From Chenopodium formosanum (taxonomy: Eukaryota > Streptophyta > Magnoliopsida > Caryophyllales > Amaranthaceae): DNA of 64,000 nucleotides. Within the stretch, counting starts at the first letter, position 1. Each line of letters begins with the position of its first letter. This document shows positions 28,664 through 41,858 of this stretch, one piece after another. The stretch lies in the NCBI GenBank assembly GCA_024500155.1, contig CM044873.1, positions 1,059,001 through 1,123,000 of the forward strand. Direction: 5' to 3'. The notes below the pieces were generated by a model. It saw only the letters and a list, made by a program, of their open reading frames with translations. It did not search any database and was not told the origin of the DNA. A program made the translations under genes and the position numbers.

Positions 28664-30785
28664 TTTTCAAAATAATCCGCAATAAAAAGGGAATATATAT
28701 CTCTCACTTTGTAAGAGGATGCTCAATTTTATCTAGAGGAGTGAGAGAAAAAGAAAAAAAAAAAAAAAGGATAATTCATCCTATTAGAAGAGAAAGATAG
28801 AAAGAATCATTATACTACTCTATTTGTCTATCGTTATTAACATTTTAAATACATTTATTCGTAATAATCGTTCTGACTGTAAATAGGACTATGTGAATAT
28901 GTATCACGAAATTATTGGAATCATGAATAAAAATGTACACAAATATGGAGTATTCAATAGAAGAAACAACTCAAACAAGTATTACAACTTTACAAGTACT
29001 TTGATTAAATATAACACGAATTATATAATTTTATAAACAATGGTTAAATAAGCCTTTAATGTAGCTAACTTTCCATAAAATTCCCTCAGTTACACAATAA
29101 TTGTATCATATTAACTTTTTATATTATTGCTAACTTTTTTTTTAAAAAACCATATTTGCATCCTGAAATATGATAATGAGGGGTGGGGTTAATGCATGAA
29201 TTAGATGGTTTAGGGCACCAAGTAGGCTTCTTGGAAACATTTAGAGACTATGGAAAGAACCTTAAAGCATGACCTTGTCGAGTCTAAAAATTATCTATAA
29301 GGCTATAATATACGAAATCAGACAAGTTATTAAGATTTCGTTACCAAATGTAGAAAATTCAATGGATATTAAGGAACACATTATGAAGATATGGGTTTTA
29401 TAATGTTGATTGAAACCATATACTCCCTATAAGGCCAAGTTATGGTAGGAAGTTGGATTAGTAGATTTGAGACCACTGCAAACAAAAGTATTATTGTATT
29501 TTCTCTGGGCTGAATTATTAGGCTTTGATTAAGCCATAATTCTGATCCCTGAATTCCACCACCAATCTTAAATCTTTTTCTTTTTGGTACTACTAATTTC
29601 CATGACTTTCATAGTTTCATCCCATGCACTAATTTTGACATTTTTTTATTGGTTTATTTTAGAGAAAAAAAAAAGAAAAAAATTGTATGTTCAAATGAAC
29701 ATCATATGGTTTTGTCATAATTTCTACAGTAGTCATTTACTATTAAATAAATGAATTTATAAAACTGCAGATTGAGGATTGTTTGTTGGCCCAAACTGGC
29801 TTCCTACTATGGGCATGGGAACCCATTAAGGGCCTAAGGCTATGGTGTAATGAATTTGGCCCATTTAAAGTTTCTTAAAGCCCGAATACGATGCAAGTCT
29901 TGCCACTAACACAATCAATGTAACATAAATTGCCAATCCTAGGACACCCTTGGGGTCATTCCAACCAAAAATGACATCTCCATATTGAAATCTCCTTATA
30001 ATCCAAAAAATAACCCCAACGAAAAATTTGTTTCACAGTCGTAACAAAATCCACATACGGCAAATGAGAAGAATGTCATAGGATGCAGGGAGTACGTCTG
30101 TACGTGTCTACAATCTACATACACATGATACAGAGTACTATTTGTCAAACTTGGGTAAAAAGTATGGCAATTTAGCTCAACTCTTTGGAAGCAATGCAAA
30201 CATATAAAAAAGGTTGCCCTTAAAAAGGGTTAGCACAATAAAGTCATCATATTAACCCTCCGCTAGGGCACTTTTTTTCCTTTTTCTTTTTCTATTTTTA
30301 GGTGACAAAAAATGCTTCCTTATCTCTATGTTTTGTGGAATTTTGCATTCTTGCGAGCGAAGAATCAACCAACACATCCCTTCCTTTCTCCACTCAGCCA
30401 TTTTTCTCAAGAAACTAGAGTTAGCTAGCAAGCTTGATTAACAAAATTCTTAGAAAGTTTTTGAAAACTATACCAATAATAACCTATTATTACTTATTAG
30501 AGATGTGAGAAATTTAATATCGGAAAATATATTAGAACGACATACTATTGTGGAGCAAGTAGAACAACATACTAAAGCGGAAAATAAAAAATTTAAGTTA
30601 TCACTATTTTAAATACATATAGTCGACAACATACATTTCATTTATACAACCCATTAACACAACAAAATCATTGTTATAACTCTAGCTTAGCTAGTCTCAT
30701 TTGCAACTTGCAAGAACAAAATCAAGAATAACTTGAATTGATCATGGGCACCCATAATGCTCACAATAAAGAAATATACAACATC

Positions 30786-30830
30786 AAAATAAAATAAAAT
30801 AAAATAAAATAAAATAAAATAAAATAAAAA
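30786..30830 (+). repeat. (AAAAT)9 pentanucleotide microsatellite
   Basis: About nine uninterrupted AAAAT units. Confidence 0.9.
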
Positions 30831-32364
30831 ATTGCCTAAGAAAAAAGATATTTCCAATGTGGCAAATAAATAGGGCTGTAATTTTCACATGTCGACTAGG
30901 AATCGTATCTAGTTGGAGATAATTTTGGAATTATTATCTGTTGCAATGCAATATTATTTGTTGCTGATCTGATATTGTTGGCAAGTATTATACTTTTTAT
31001 TTCATTATAAATGCAGTCCAGAACTCAACTCCAGATAGTTATATTTTTTTTCCTTTATTTGTGGACGGGGATATTGGTATTTTTAGTAGGTATGATATGC
31101 TTGCAATCATATAATGTATCAAACTTATTTGTTTTTATAGAAGATCCTTTCTGGATTCCTCTCATATATACCACTTACATTCTTGTATTATAAATTACTT
31201 GTATAATACAAGTGGTATATAATTTACTATTTAATCCAACAATATAATGTATAGATGTAAACAGCCAGAGGTGAAGTGTGGAAGAATATTATGCCACTAT
31301 ATAATACGGAGTAATTACATAATTCAATAAAATATTAAATTCAGTTGGTGATCTAAATTTTTTTGTAGCTAGACATGTTGGAGATGGAGGGTAATTTTAT
31401 TTTGAAATAGTGTTGGTAATTTATTTAATTTTTTGTTACAAATTAAATAGTTACTTCGGTGTTTGACAAATGATGCCGATTGTACATAAGGGCAAGTTCA
31501 ATAAATTCAATCTTCGTCGATCTGAATTAAAATTTGTTTAAATTGTTTGGGTCCTGAACTATAATTTTTTGTGAATTTATTTTACATAAATAAAAGACAT
31601 ATGATGATATGAAGTATATCATTGTAAATGGCCTTAAAGAGTGGATAATCCTTAGCCTTAGCCTTCAACCCTTCCTTTTATTAATAAGAACACTACTACA
31701 AAAAGTACAATTAAATAATAATATAATCTAAATGTAAAGTAGATAGATAATTCTATTATGTTGCGATTTTATATTAGAATAATGTCATCAAAATTTCTGT
31801 TTTTCAGATAGATTTGTTATTAGTTATGTTAAAATCATCAAAATAATATAATGTTAGTTTTTTTTATACAACTTATGTAATGTTTGTAATTATTCAAAAC
31901 GGAGAGGGAGATACATTAATTGCAAAGCTCACACTACATTGGTATGACACGCCATGTCTACGAAGAAATAAGAAGATAAAATAAAAATTAAAATTAAAAA
32001 TTAAAATAAATAATTATTCCATATAATATTGCCACTTGATAGAAAATGGGACATGAACACGAGATGAATCGCAAATAATCCTTCTAGCAAAAGTTGTAAA
32101 TGAGACAAATAAAAGGGCCGGTTGAGGTAAAATGCCTCTCATATCATATGTATAATTATATACTTGTATATAATTATATATACAGTTCAATCATTTCAAT
32201 TTATATAAGAAAGTGCATACTATAGAAAAAAACAAAGATGGTCATAGAAAGAACACTAACTAGCTAGTAGCCAACAAGCCACTATATGACATGTTAAGGT
32301 CGGTCCCCCTCCATTTTGTTTGGTAAAACAAATATCGGCATTTCAAGGCCTACTAGACTACTAA

Positions 32365-32585
32365 GGCCCTGTTCTTTTGAGCTTCTGGGCAGAGCAAAGC
32401 AGAGCAGAGCAGAGCAGATTTCAGCAAAGCAGAGTAGAGCAGAGCAGATTGAAGCAGAGCAGAGCAAAGCAGAGCCGAGCAGAGCAGAGCAGAGCAGATT
32501 TCATTATTATTATTATCATTATTATTATTATTACTAATATTACTATTATTACTAATATTATTATTATTACTATTATTATTATTAC

Positions 32586-32624
<39 letters not shown>

Positions 32625-32637
32625 AACAACAACAACA

Positions 32638-32671
<34 letters not shown>

Positions 32672-33222
32672 TTATTATAATCATTAAATTTTATTATTAA
32701 ATATTAATTATTATTAATAATATTAATATTATTAAATATTAATTATATTATTATTATTAATATTATTATTATTAAATATTAATTATATTATTATTAATAT
32801 TATTATTACTAAATATTAAATATTAATTATTATTATTATTATTATTATTAAATATTAGATAATATTATTATTAATAAATATTAAATATTAATTATTATTA
32901 TTATTATTATTAAATATTAGATAATATTATTATTAATAAATATTAATTATATATTATTATTATTAAATGTTAATTATATATTATTATTATTAAATATTAA
33001 TTATTATTATTAAATATTATTTATTTATTATTATTATTAAATATTAATTATTATTATCATTAAGTATTAATTATTTATTATTATTATTAAATATACATTA
33101 TTATTATAATAATTCAATATTAAGTATTAATTTTAAGCAGAGCAGAGCAGAGCAGATTGAAGCAGAGCAGAGCAGAGCAAAGCAGAGCAGATTTCAGCAG
33201 AGCAGCTTTAAAGAACGGGGCC
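32365..33222. mobile_element. PIF/Harbinger-type MITE with GCAGA arms and ATT-repeat core, copy 2
   Basis: 858 bp with the same plan as copy 1 at 12.3 kb: end GGCCCTGTTCTTTTGAGCTT, GCAGA-pentamer arm with TTTCA spacers, long ATT/ACT and AT-rich core, a second GCAGA arm in the same orientation, and the inverted end GGCCCCGTTCTTTAAAGCTG. TAA flanks both sides (32362-32364, 33223-33225), the TWA target of PIF/Harbinger. Copy 1 has TTA instead, so the two are independent insertions, not a segmental duplication. The core differs between copies in triplet number. Long poly-Ile/Tyr/Val frames here are triplet-repeat artefacts. Confidence 0.87.
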
Positions 33223-33525
33223 TAACTTTGGCTAATTTGAATAGAAATTGAGACAAAAACATTCCAAGTTACTCGTAAAAGGATTATATATACTACCAAT
33301 AAATGCTATAATAATGCTTCATACGGACTAAAACACACTGTTAATTTAAGTTAACACGACTTCCTTATCAGCTGTTGATTAAAGCAATTGATAGTAGACT
33401 TAAATAGCTTATAAATATTTTATTTGTCATCCTAAAAATATTTTTGTTTGTACTTGTAGGATATATTTGTAGGTTAGCCCTACTATTAAAGGGTATGTAG
33501 TTAATATACATATATAGCATTATGT

Positions 33526-33765
33526 AGGAGCCTAGAGACCATAATATAATGGGGATGGTCCCTTGATGTTGTTATATAAAGAAGCATGGGAAGATGGAGG
33601 GCATACCAGGTTGCCCCTTGAATTTGGGCACGAGGGATACGCCCTTGTATTATGCAGGTGTTGTATATAGTTACCTTAAGGCATGTGCTTTGCCTACACC
33701 CATCTTTCTTCATGTGATTCCCACATGTATGACTCCCTTCCATACTTGGTCTTTGGGAGCTCTTT
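33526..33765 (+). ncRNA. Long imperfect foldback resembling a plant miRNA precursor
   Basis: The arms 33526-33625 and about 33660-33765 can pair imperfectly over their length. GGAGCCTAGAGACCA at the base faces TTGGTCTTTGGGAGCTC, and GGGAAGATGGAGGGCA higher up faces TGCCTACACCCATCTTTC. A 240-nt hairpin with a paired base and a second duplex above it recalls MIR159/MIR319 precursors. The basal 3' segment resembles miR319 in TTGG..CT..GGGAGCTC, but with several differences. It could equally be a decayed foldback MITE. No expression evidence. Confidence 0.3.
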
Positions 33766-35070
33766 CATCGACTTAATTCTTGGTAGGTTTAAATTTACTA
33801 CTACATTCTAAATACTCCACTTGAAAATCATGAATTTAAGATGGATGTCATTTATTAAAAAAAAATAATAATAATAACTAATAAAGTCTTAAAACGAGTA
33901 TGACAAGTAAACAATGCAAGAAAATAATACATACATTTGAAATTTTACATGTGATTTTAATTTGTCCTAGTATAGTTGTATAAATCAAACACACAGTACT
34001 TCGCTCAAATATGTGTAGCGTACTAGCTATACTACACCTATACAGCATATGTATCATTTCACTGTTGAATATTAATTATGGGCCTAATTTCATAACCCAC
34101 CTAATCATTGTACTATTATGAGACGAAATAACGGGTTTAATGAGATTAATTGAGTAATATTATTCCATCTGGATTGAGTTTTTCTTCTCAACTTAAGCTA
34201 TGATCTAATTGAATTAGGGTTTATTATTTCGATTGATTTTTTTTTTTAAAAAAAAATATAATTCTAAATCATTTATTTAAAGTAAAAATTCATTTGTATA
34301 AATTAAAAGACTATACCCAAGTTCAATTAGAGCTTAGGTTGAGCAATGCTTATAAAACTCAAGGTAATTATGAGAAGTTCATGTTTGAACAAACAGTTTC
34401 AAGTCAAGTCGAGTACAAGTACATTTTTTAAATCAATTGATCTAGCTCTTCTCAACTCATGATTAATTTGCTTGATCATCATCTCTTATGGAACTTCATT
34501 AGTACAAGCAAATAGCAAAACAATTAGTAACACTTGACTACTCTGCAGAGTTTCCACGCAAGATACGTACTGTACACATTAGACAGATAAAACAACAATA
34601 ACCTAAATAAACTTGTTAGTCAAATTCTTTTTGGTCCGTATAAGTCTTGTCCTTAAGGATGACAAATTAGTGTCAAAATACTGTCTTTAGGTTTATTTGT
34701 CGAGGAACAGCTCCTACAATCTAAGGCATTTTTGTCTGCAATTTGGCTAATTTTCTTTGACATAATGACAATTAGCCAAGTTTATTGACCTTCTATGTTG
34801 CTTTAATGAACTGTCATGCCCCCTCTTTTTGATCTAGGTTAAATACCAAACAGTAACACTTTATGTTGGTCACTTACAGAACCAACATTAATTGATTAAT
34901 TAATTAGAATCATATCCAACTATAGAATAATAATCTTGATCATCTTAATTAAGTTATTTCCTATAATTAGTCATCTTCGTCCCAACTACCCTGATCATGC
35001 TTGAATAATTAGTGGATGATCCCCCAATTTGATTGGGTTGTTGTATAAAAAACACAAACTTTTAAATAAA

Positions 35071-35284
35071 ACGGATGTTCAGTAAATTACTGAACATCCG
35101 TTATAAAGTGACAATAAAATGTGCAAAAGTTACACTAAAATGCACAAAAGTTACCCTGACATATATAAGAGTTATTTATGCTTCATTGATAAATTTGACA
35201 AAAGTGACACTAAATTTGACAAAAGTAACACTAAATCTGACAAAAGTGTACCCGATATACAGTAAATTACTGAAAACCGGATGA
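35071..35284 (+). repeat. Perfect 31-bp palindrome plus ~21-bp degenerate tandem repeats
   Basis: 35071-35101 is a perfect inverted repeat: two 15-base arms (ACGGATGTTCAGTAA and its complement) around one base. Next come six or seven imperfect units of the form AAAAGTNACACTAAATTTGAC. A second, smaller palindrome CAGTAAATTACTG (35260-35272) repeats the heart of the first, followed by ACCGGATGA. This looks like a small foldback or MITE-like element. The open frame through it (repeated Leu-Thr-Lys-Val) is a by-product of the repeats. Confidence 0.75.
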
Positions 35285-38200
35285 ATACAAAAGTTTTCCA
35301 AAATTCTATCATTGATTCAAACTGCCATGCCGCCCAGTTAGGAAATTGAATAGTTGATCAATATATAAATTATGATCTCATGTAAAGAATTTTAATAATA
35401 AATTGTCTTTGTTAAAATGATTTAAATTAGACTACAACACCATCCAAATCAAATTGACAAAGACTAAGTAAAATATAGAACGAACTAACTCCTATATCAA
35501 AAAATTGGAATTATATTGTACTCTGTATATTTATGTACCTAAAACGATGTCGTGTTATATACATGACAAGAACTGATAATGCATCATAACGAATATGAAA
35601 AACATTGCACGAGCATAGATACACTCATACGTATAAAAGACTAATCGTACCGTTCATATTATGTCTATTGAATCTATGAATGATTTTTAATTTTGTGGTA
35701 GTACGTTATTAGATCATCTCTAATAATTACTCAGATATGAAGGATCCAATATTATATATTGTTTGGTATTAAGGGGGTATATGCATATGCTTAAATTAGT
35801 GATCAATATGTTTAAGTATATCATGGGAGCAGATTATTAGCTTATGATTGAATCTATTAATGTATACCAAAGTCTGATCGATAAATAGTAGGTACATTAA
35901 ATAAAGTATCACGAGTAAGAGTGAATTAAGCAAGGAAAAATATTTGAGGCACATGGTATATAGTCAAAGGTATAACATGAAAATCGACCAAAATTCTCAA
36001 TTCTATGTTTGTTCAAGTATTTCATTTAGAATTTTCCATAATTAGACCCTTTATTAAAAATACTTTTTTTCATGCTAAACCTTTATTAAAAAAAAAATAA
36101 TAATTATAATATTAATAAAAATTGTTTTCCTAACTTATTATTTAGTGGTAATAGTGTATGGACGCAACCAAACTAGCTACCACTTGTCACATACTCACAT
36201 GCAAGTATCATGGGATCATAATCGTAAGCGAATAGCCGCGTTTCAAGGAATTGAACTTATTTTAATTTGTAAAATAAAATCAGATATATTTTAATTATAT
36301 AAATATTTAAAGTACTACGAAGTATATTTTAACCAAAAAAATCATTAGAAGACCATAGGAGAATAATACAAGATAATATTTGGAGTTGAAGATTTTGTGT
36401 CGTCACCTCTAAATCTTTTATCTAGAGTTTATGCTCATTAAAACTTGTTATTTGACAAAGGATTTGATTTTTACGCTAATTATCTATAGATGGATTCAAC
36501 TTGTCGCTAATACAGTGACATTTTCCTGCAGATTCCATTGCTAAGCTATCTAAAATAACATTCTGATGTCAATAAATAAATGTTAGTAGAGATTTTTTCG
36601 ACCGGGTCAAGGAAGGCTCTATTCATCTTTTATAGCCAATAATTATTACTTGGATTTTTTAAGTTCGGAATCTCTATGGTAATTAAGAAGCATTATATAT
36701 TTTTCAAAATAATGATAGTGAATTCTGTTTGATTTGGATTGACTTTCTACTAAATCAGGTCAAGTTTGATCATCTCTTAATTTTGACCAATCTGTCAAGT
36801 GGGTTAGTCAAACTACACCAATAAGATTTAGCTCTATCTAGCTAGCTCAACTCATATGTAGTAAAATGAAAATAAAATACCTAGCCAACATATATTGGCA
36901 TGCTTTCCAAACTAATAATTTGGTGGCCAATTAGTCAAAGTAAATCTCATCATCATCTTGGAGTTATCTAAGGCTCAATCCAACACACGTAAAACCTAAT
37001 AATTGTCACCACTCAGTCAAGGTGGTATCTCGTTTCAATCTAGAACCTCAATGGAGATTAGATGTGCGATAGTAAATTTCTTTTAAAGGAGGAGAAATTA
37101 GTATTTTATCTCATTCATAAATAATTTAAGATACTACCGTGTATATATGTTTAAGTTTTTTCTTCTATTTTAAACCCGTTCTCTACACAATGAAATAATG
37201 TCAAAAAGATATACATACTACTAGTACTTGTATATGTTTAACAACCCTAATACCATCTCATAATAAGAGTTAACTTTTACCTTGATCGGAAATATCATTG
37301 AGTGGTCCATTACAAATTGTCAATTGTGGACTTTGTTGTCCTAACTACTTTATTAGAATTTAATTAAAACAATTACACTATAGTGTTTTTTTATTATTAT
37401 TATTTTTTTTATTTATTTAAACACTAAAATATAAATATAGGGATTGATGAATAATAATACAAATGCTATTTACTTATTAAATTGTAGGGGGATGAAATTG
37501 ATTAATAAGAGTATGAAGGAAGAATATATAGACACTCTAGCTAAATCTTATACTCCGTATCCATTAAATTTGCTAACTAAAGGCATGCACTAGAAGAGAA
37601 TACGTAGCTTGTTTTGGCTTAAAATGACGTAATAAAACATAGAACTTGCGCAGATAGCACTTTAGCTGATGCTCTAGTCCTTAAACGTACGTTCCGTCGT
37701 TAGATTAGTTTTGCAACATAGAAAAAGATCGAAAATCAAAATCAAGCTATTAAAAAACCTGACTTCCAACATCCACCGCCAACATCAGGTTGGTTGACTT
37801 GGGAGTTTCCTGTAATTTTATATTTATTTATTTCTACTTGGTGTGTTGTTGGTTGATATTACTTGTTATTGCAACTTCCTCTCATGGTTTTATTTCAAAA
37901 TAATACTTCGACCTCTAATTTTCTATTCTCATATAGTCTTGGGTGAGACCATCAACAAGTAAGTTTTAAAGAGTACGAAAAGTCAACTTAACATAAATGA
38001 ACAATTACTTTGGACTGGATTAATAAGTTGCTCAGTTAGTGGTTGCCAACATGTTATGAAAAGACTTAAGTTCATAAAAGTCTTAAGTTTCACATTTTTA
38101 ACTCCATAAATTATGTTACTCGAACAAAATAATATAAAATACTTCATTTTAAATTTTACTCCGTATTTCAGAGTGGGTGTCAGGTGTGGGATTATGGACA

Positions 38201-40028
38201 CTTGCAATTGACACGATAGTTCATACTTTGTATGAAAACTTGCGCTCCCTTAGATCATGTATAAAAGTTCTTCCTATTTTGATTATTTTGTGAGACAATA
38301 ATTAATGTCCAAACTAGAAGAACTTTACATATTGGGGAAAGAATTAATTAGCATTGAATGAAACTAGTACTTGTAGCAAGTGGTAGTAACTAATTAAGCA
38401 AGCCTTAAGTAGGTAAACATGAATGACTTGGGTCTTCACTCAATTCATCACACCATTCCATAATTCCATGCATTCAAATACAATGCACTATATGGATAGT
38501 TTCAATTCATCATTAAGTTAGCTTTTACAAAGATTTTATCTTACCACTAGAAAGATTTGTCTCTCCTATTCTTAAAAAGATCCAACGAGGCAACGAACAC
38601 TACTAACTCTTCATTACTTCCTAACTATACTCATCATTATTTCCTTCCATTTATGCTTATCCCTAAGCATATATTATAATCTTCATATGATTATATTATA
38701 AAGTTTTTCCACGAAATTAAATTCCTAATCCTACTATAACGGCTCAAATGACGTTCCACCAAATAATTAGAGAGAAATTAAAATTAAAATTAATGAGACA
38801 TACTCCATGAAAAAGAGTGGTGGTCGGTTAAGTGTAAGGGGTAGTAAAACCGGCCAAACTCGCCGTTAATCTCGCCGCTACTAGTAACAACTAACCATTT
38901 ACTACACGTTTGTGCACTTATCAAGCAACATAAACTGATCTAGAAGATGTATATACGTCCACGTGGCATTATTTTTTGGTCGTTTATATTATTAGTGCAT
39001 TTATTATCTATCATCCCCCTTCCCCCCAAAAATTAATAATTATATTAATGAAATTAATAATAGAAGTATGTTGTAAATAACTACGAGAACCACCAACCCA
39101 ATTATAGGATTTCATAATGCATCACATTATTAATATCAATAATAACTTCATTACCGGCCTTTTTTCAACGGGATCTTAACTAACCAACTAGAACATTAAC
39201 GGTAGAATCTCTGCTTTTATTTTTTATTTTTTTTAATTTTTTAGAATTGCTAAGTATATAAAGTATTCTTGTATTGTTGTATATTTCCTAGCCTCTAACC
39301 TTTGCATATAGGTAGGAAAAGTATTATCAAAGTAAAAAGAGGTAGCCAAAAATATAATAGTCATTTATTCCTCTAATTATGTTATGACCAATTGAGCATT
39401 ACATCTGTAACTTTTTTCCCTCGTTGAAAAGGTCGTGAATTTTATTTGATACGATATCATTGGATCACGTATAGGCACAAAATGGGTTTTATTTTTACCA
39501 CTAAGAAGTAAAAATTACGAAATATAATTAACTAAATTAGTTGACTTTTCAAAGAGAACAACAACGAGTAATAATATTGTAAGAAGAAAAAAAAAATCAA
39601 TTATTATTTCCAAGAAAGAATAATGTAAACAATGGGTAATTAATTAATATCAAAGCCACTTCGTGTCCACATGGACCGAGTGCTAGCTGAAGACTCTACA
39701 ATTATACTCTTTTTTACTTTTTTTTTTTTTTATCTCTCCTCTAAAAAGGAATTGAATTGTTAATCAATCAATTTCCTTCAAAAACAAGGCCGACCCTTCC
39801 AAAAACAGAAATTTTGTACCCTGCCAATCAAGCAACTAAAAACAGCAGCGGCGGGAAAAAAAAAAAAAAAAAGAAAAAAGAAAAATTACATGGACACATG
39901 CTTAGTGTTCACACTAATTAATCCTTAATTAAGAAAAAAAATATATAATAATTTACTTGTTTTGATTTGATGAAGAATGTGAGATTCACACTGGTTGTGG
40001 GTGGTGGTCATGGTGGTGATGACTCAAA

Positions 40029-41657
40029 CTATCGTTCTTCCGGCACCTTATCACCGTCGAACGACAGGCGAAAAACCCATTTACTTAGTGACCTCATTCT
40101 TCTAGCATTCCTCTTAGCATGATGACTATTTTTGTTGAACTTAACATCAATATAATCCTTAATGCGTTGCATGGCAAGGTCTAACGTATCATCGGACATA
40201 TTCGCGAAACAAACACGGAACCAACCGGGTTCAGCCGAGTGACATGATGATCCTGGAGAAATATTCAACTTAACATTGTAAACTATTTCTTTCCATAACT
40301 CGATTTCGGCCTCGAATGTTGGGGCGTCAAGTAGATGCTTTAAATTCACCCAACAAAATAAGCCGCTGTTACTGTCTAAACAGTTGATACCGGCTTTCGT
40401 AAGTCCTGACACTAGCTTAGAGTGTCGTGACTTAAGACGGCTTTGATTTTGACCAATGTAGTAATTCATGAACTTAACATCGGACAATAGTCCTGCAAGA
40501 AGATATTGAGTTTGAGCCGAGATGAGACCAAAGCTTGACATCTTTGTGGCGGCTGAGACAACAAGTGGGTCATTGGAGTAGATAGCTCCGACCCTAAATC
40601 CAGGGAGACCCAAATCCTTGGATAAACTTGAGACAATGTGAACACGCTCAATCAACTCCTTGTTGCTGGCCCATTTCTTGTCCATGAGTGCCTCCATGAC
40701 ACTCATGAACCCGGACCCGGGAAAGACGGTACCAGCGTAGATTTCGTCGCTGATTAAATGAATGGACTTTGTTGATACAAAGGTGAGAAGAAGCGTGATT
40801 TCTTCCTTTGTTAAGGTAGTGCCTAAAGGGTTTGATGGGTTTGTCACTAGGACACCCTTTACCTTTAGGCCTTGCCTTTGAGCGGAATTGTAAGCTTCTT
40901 CGAGGTTTGTTTTCGTGATTTTGTATCCATTATAGCTTGAACATTTAATTGGGACTATTTCCGCCCCGGTTCTCCACTTAAGATCTCTATCAAACCTGAA
41001 ATCATACAACGTACTACATTCAATAAGTTGGTCCAATAATTTTCTCTATCTATCTTCTCGTAACATAAAAATTATAAATGTACGAAATCAGAAATTAACA
41101 TATACTCACCCTGGGTAGTATGGAGTTGGTAACAGAAGCGCCTCGCCGGGGTTGGCCAAGCAAAAAATAAGGGTCTCATTTGCCGAAGTAGCGCCAGCGG
41201 TAAGAATAAGCTTACTAGGGTCAAATGTGACTTTATTTCCTCTCAACATTGACATGTAATTTACGAAAGCCTGTAACAAGCAAAGGTACATATCATCAAT
41301 AATTGAACATTTTTAAAAACAAACAAATTCATGGAACGAAGAGAATTCATTGATGTACGATCGAGTAATGTAACTTACTTTTTTAAACTCGGGTAGACCA
41401 TGATAATCCTGAAAGAGAGCAAGGTCTCTAAAACACGATTTACCATTCTTCGTAAACGAAGCGGGTTCAGGGTTGTTAGCTAGCCATGATTCTAAAAGAT
41501 CAAAGCAGAGTTGGTTCTCAGCAAGACCCATTTGAATCATACCATCCGGGTTATCGATTTCGTGATACGGATTCTTTTCATATTCTTCCCAACCAAGGAA
41601 GTAAGAAGAATCTTGACCATGATTGTTGGTGCCAGCTAAGCTCGAGAGCATTGTCAT
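40029..41657 (-). CDS. ACS: 1-aminocyclopropane-1-carboxylate synthase, type 2
   Basis: PLP enzyme that converts S-adenosylmethionine to ACC, the committed step of ethylene synthesis, in the cytosol. Exons 41657-41379, 41270-41110 and 40995-40029 give 468 residues, the usual length. Conserved boxes are present: GQDSSYFLGWEEYEKNPYHE, MGLAENQL, TAGATSANETLIFCLANPG, PTPYYPGFDRDLKWRTG, NPSNPLGT, SDEIYAG, and the PLP-lysine box SLSKDLGLPGFRVGAIYS with the Lys near residue 273. The C-terminus ends WVFRLSFDGDKVPEER. It combines an RLSF CDPK-type site with the ETO1-recognition (TOE) motif and lacks Ser-Pro MAPK sites near the end, so it is a type-2 isoform (ACS4/5/8/9 class), which in Arabidopsis is degraded via ETO1/CUL3. 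ATG 41657 is followed by a second ATG at 41651; either may be used. No lesions. Confidence 0.96.
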
Positions 41658-41848
41658 TGTAAAATTACAGTGAGATTTGATGAAATGCAAGCTGGAATTA
41701 AGCGAGTGATGAGCTTTTTTTTGTTGGTGTGGAAACGAAGTATTGATGAAGTTGTAGAGAGAGAAAGTGTTTTAGAGAGAGGATGAGTTGTTGTTGTTGT
41801 AGTATAGAAGTGGAGGAGTTTATGACTTTGATTGTGCTGAGTTTGGAA

Positions 41849-41858
41849 CTATTTATAG
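41849..41858 (-). promoter_or_regulatory. TATA box of the ACC synthase gene
   Basis: Minus-strand CTATAAATAG about 190 bp upstream of the ATG. It predicts transcription starting near 41825 and a leader of about 165 nt containing CT-rich and CAA-rich stretches. Confidence 0.7.

Larger units (their letters stand above)
28700..40028. other. Intergenic spacer upstream of the ACC synthase 3' end
   Basis: About 11 kb, AT-rich, with no recognisable gene. It holds an (AAAAT)n run, the second GCAGA/ATT MITE, an miRNA-like foldback and a palindromic repeat cluster, all listed separately. A small inverted repeat lies around 31165-31222 (ATATACCACTT arms). Confidence 0.65.

Noticed and set aside
32377..32700. 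Poly-Ile/Thr and poly-Val open frames on both strands
   Set aside because: Triplet-repeat artefacts in the core of the second GCAGA/ATT element.
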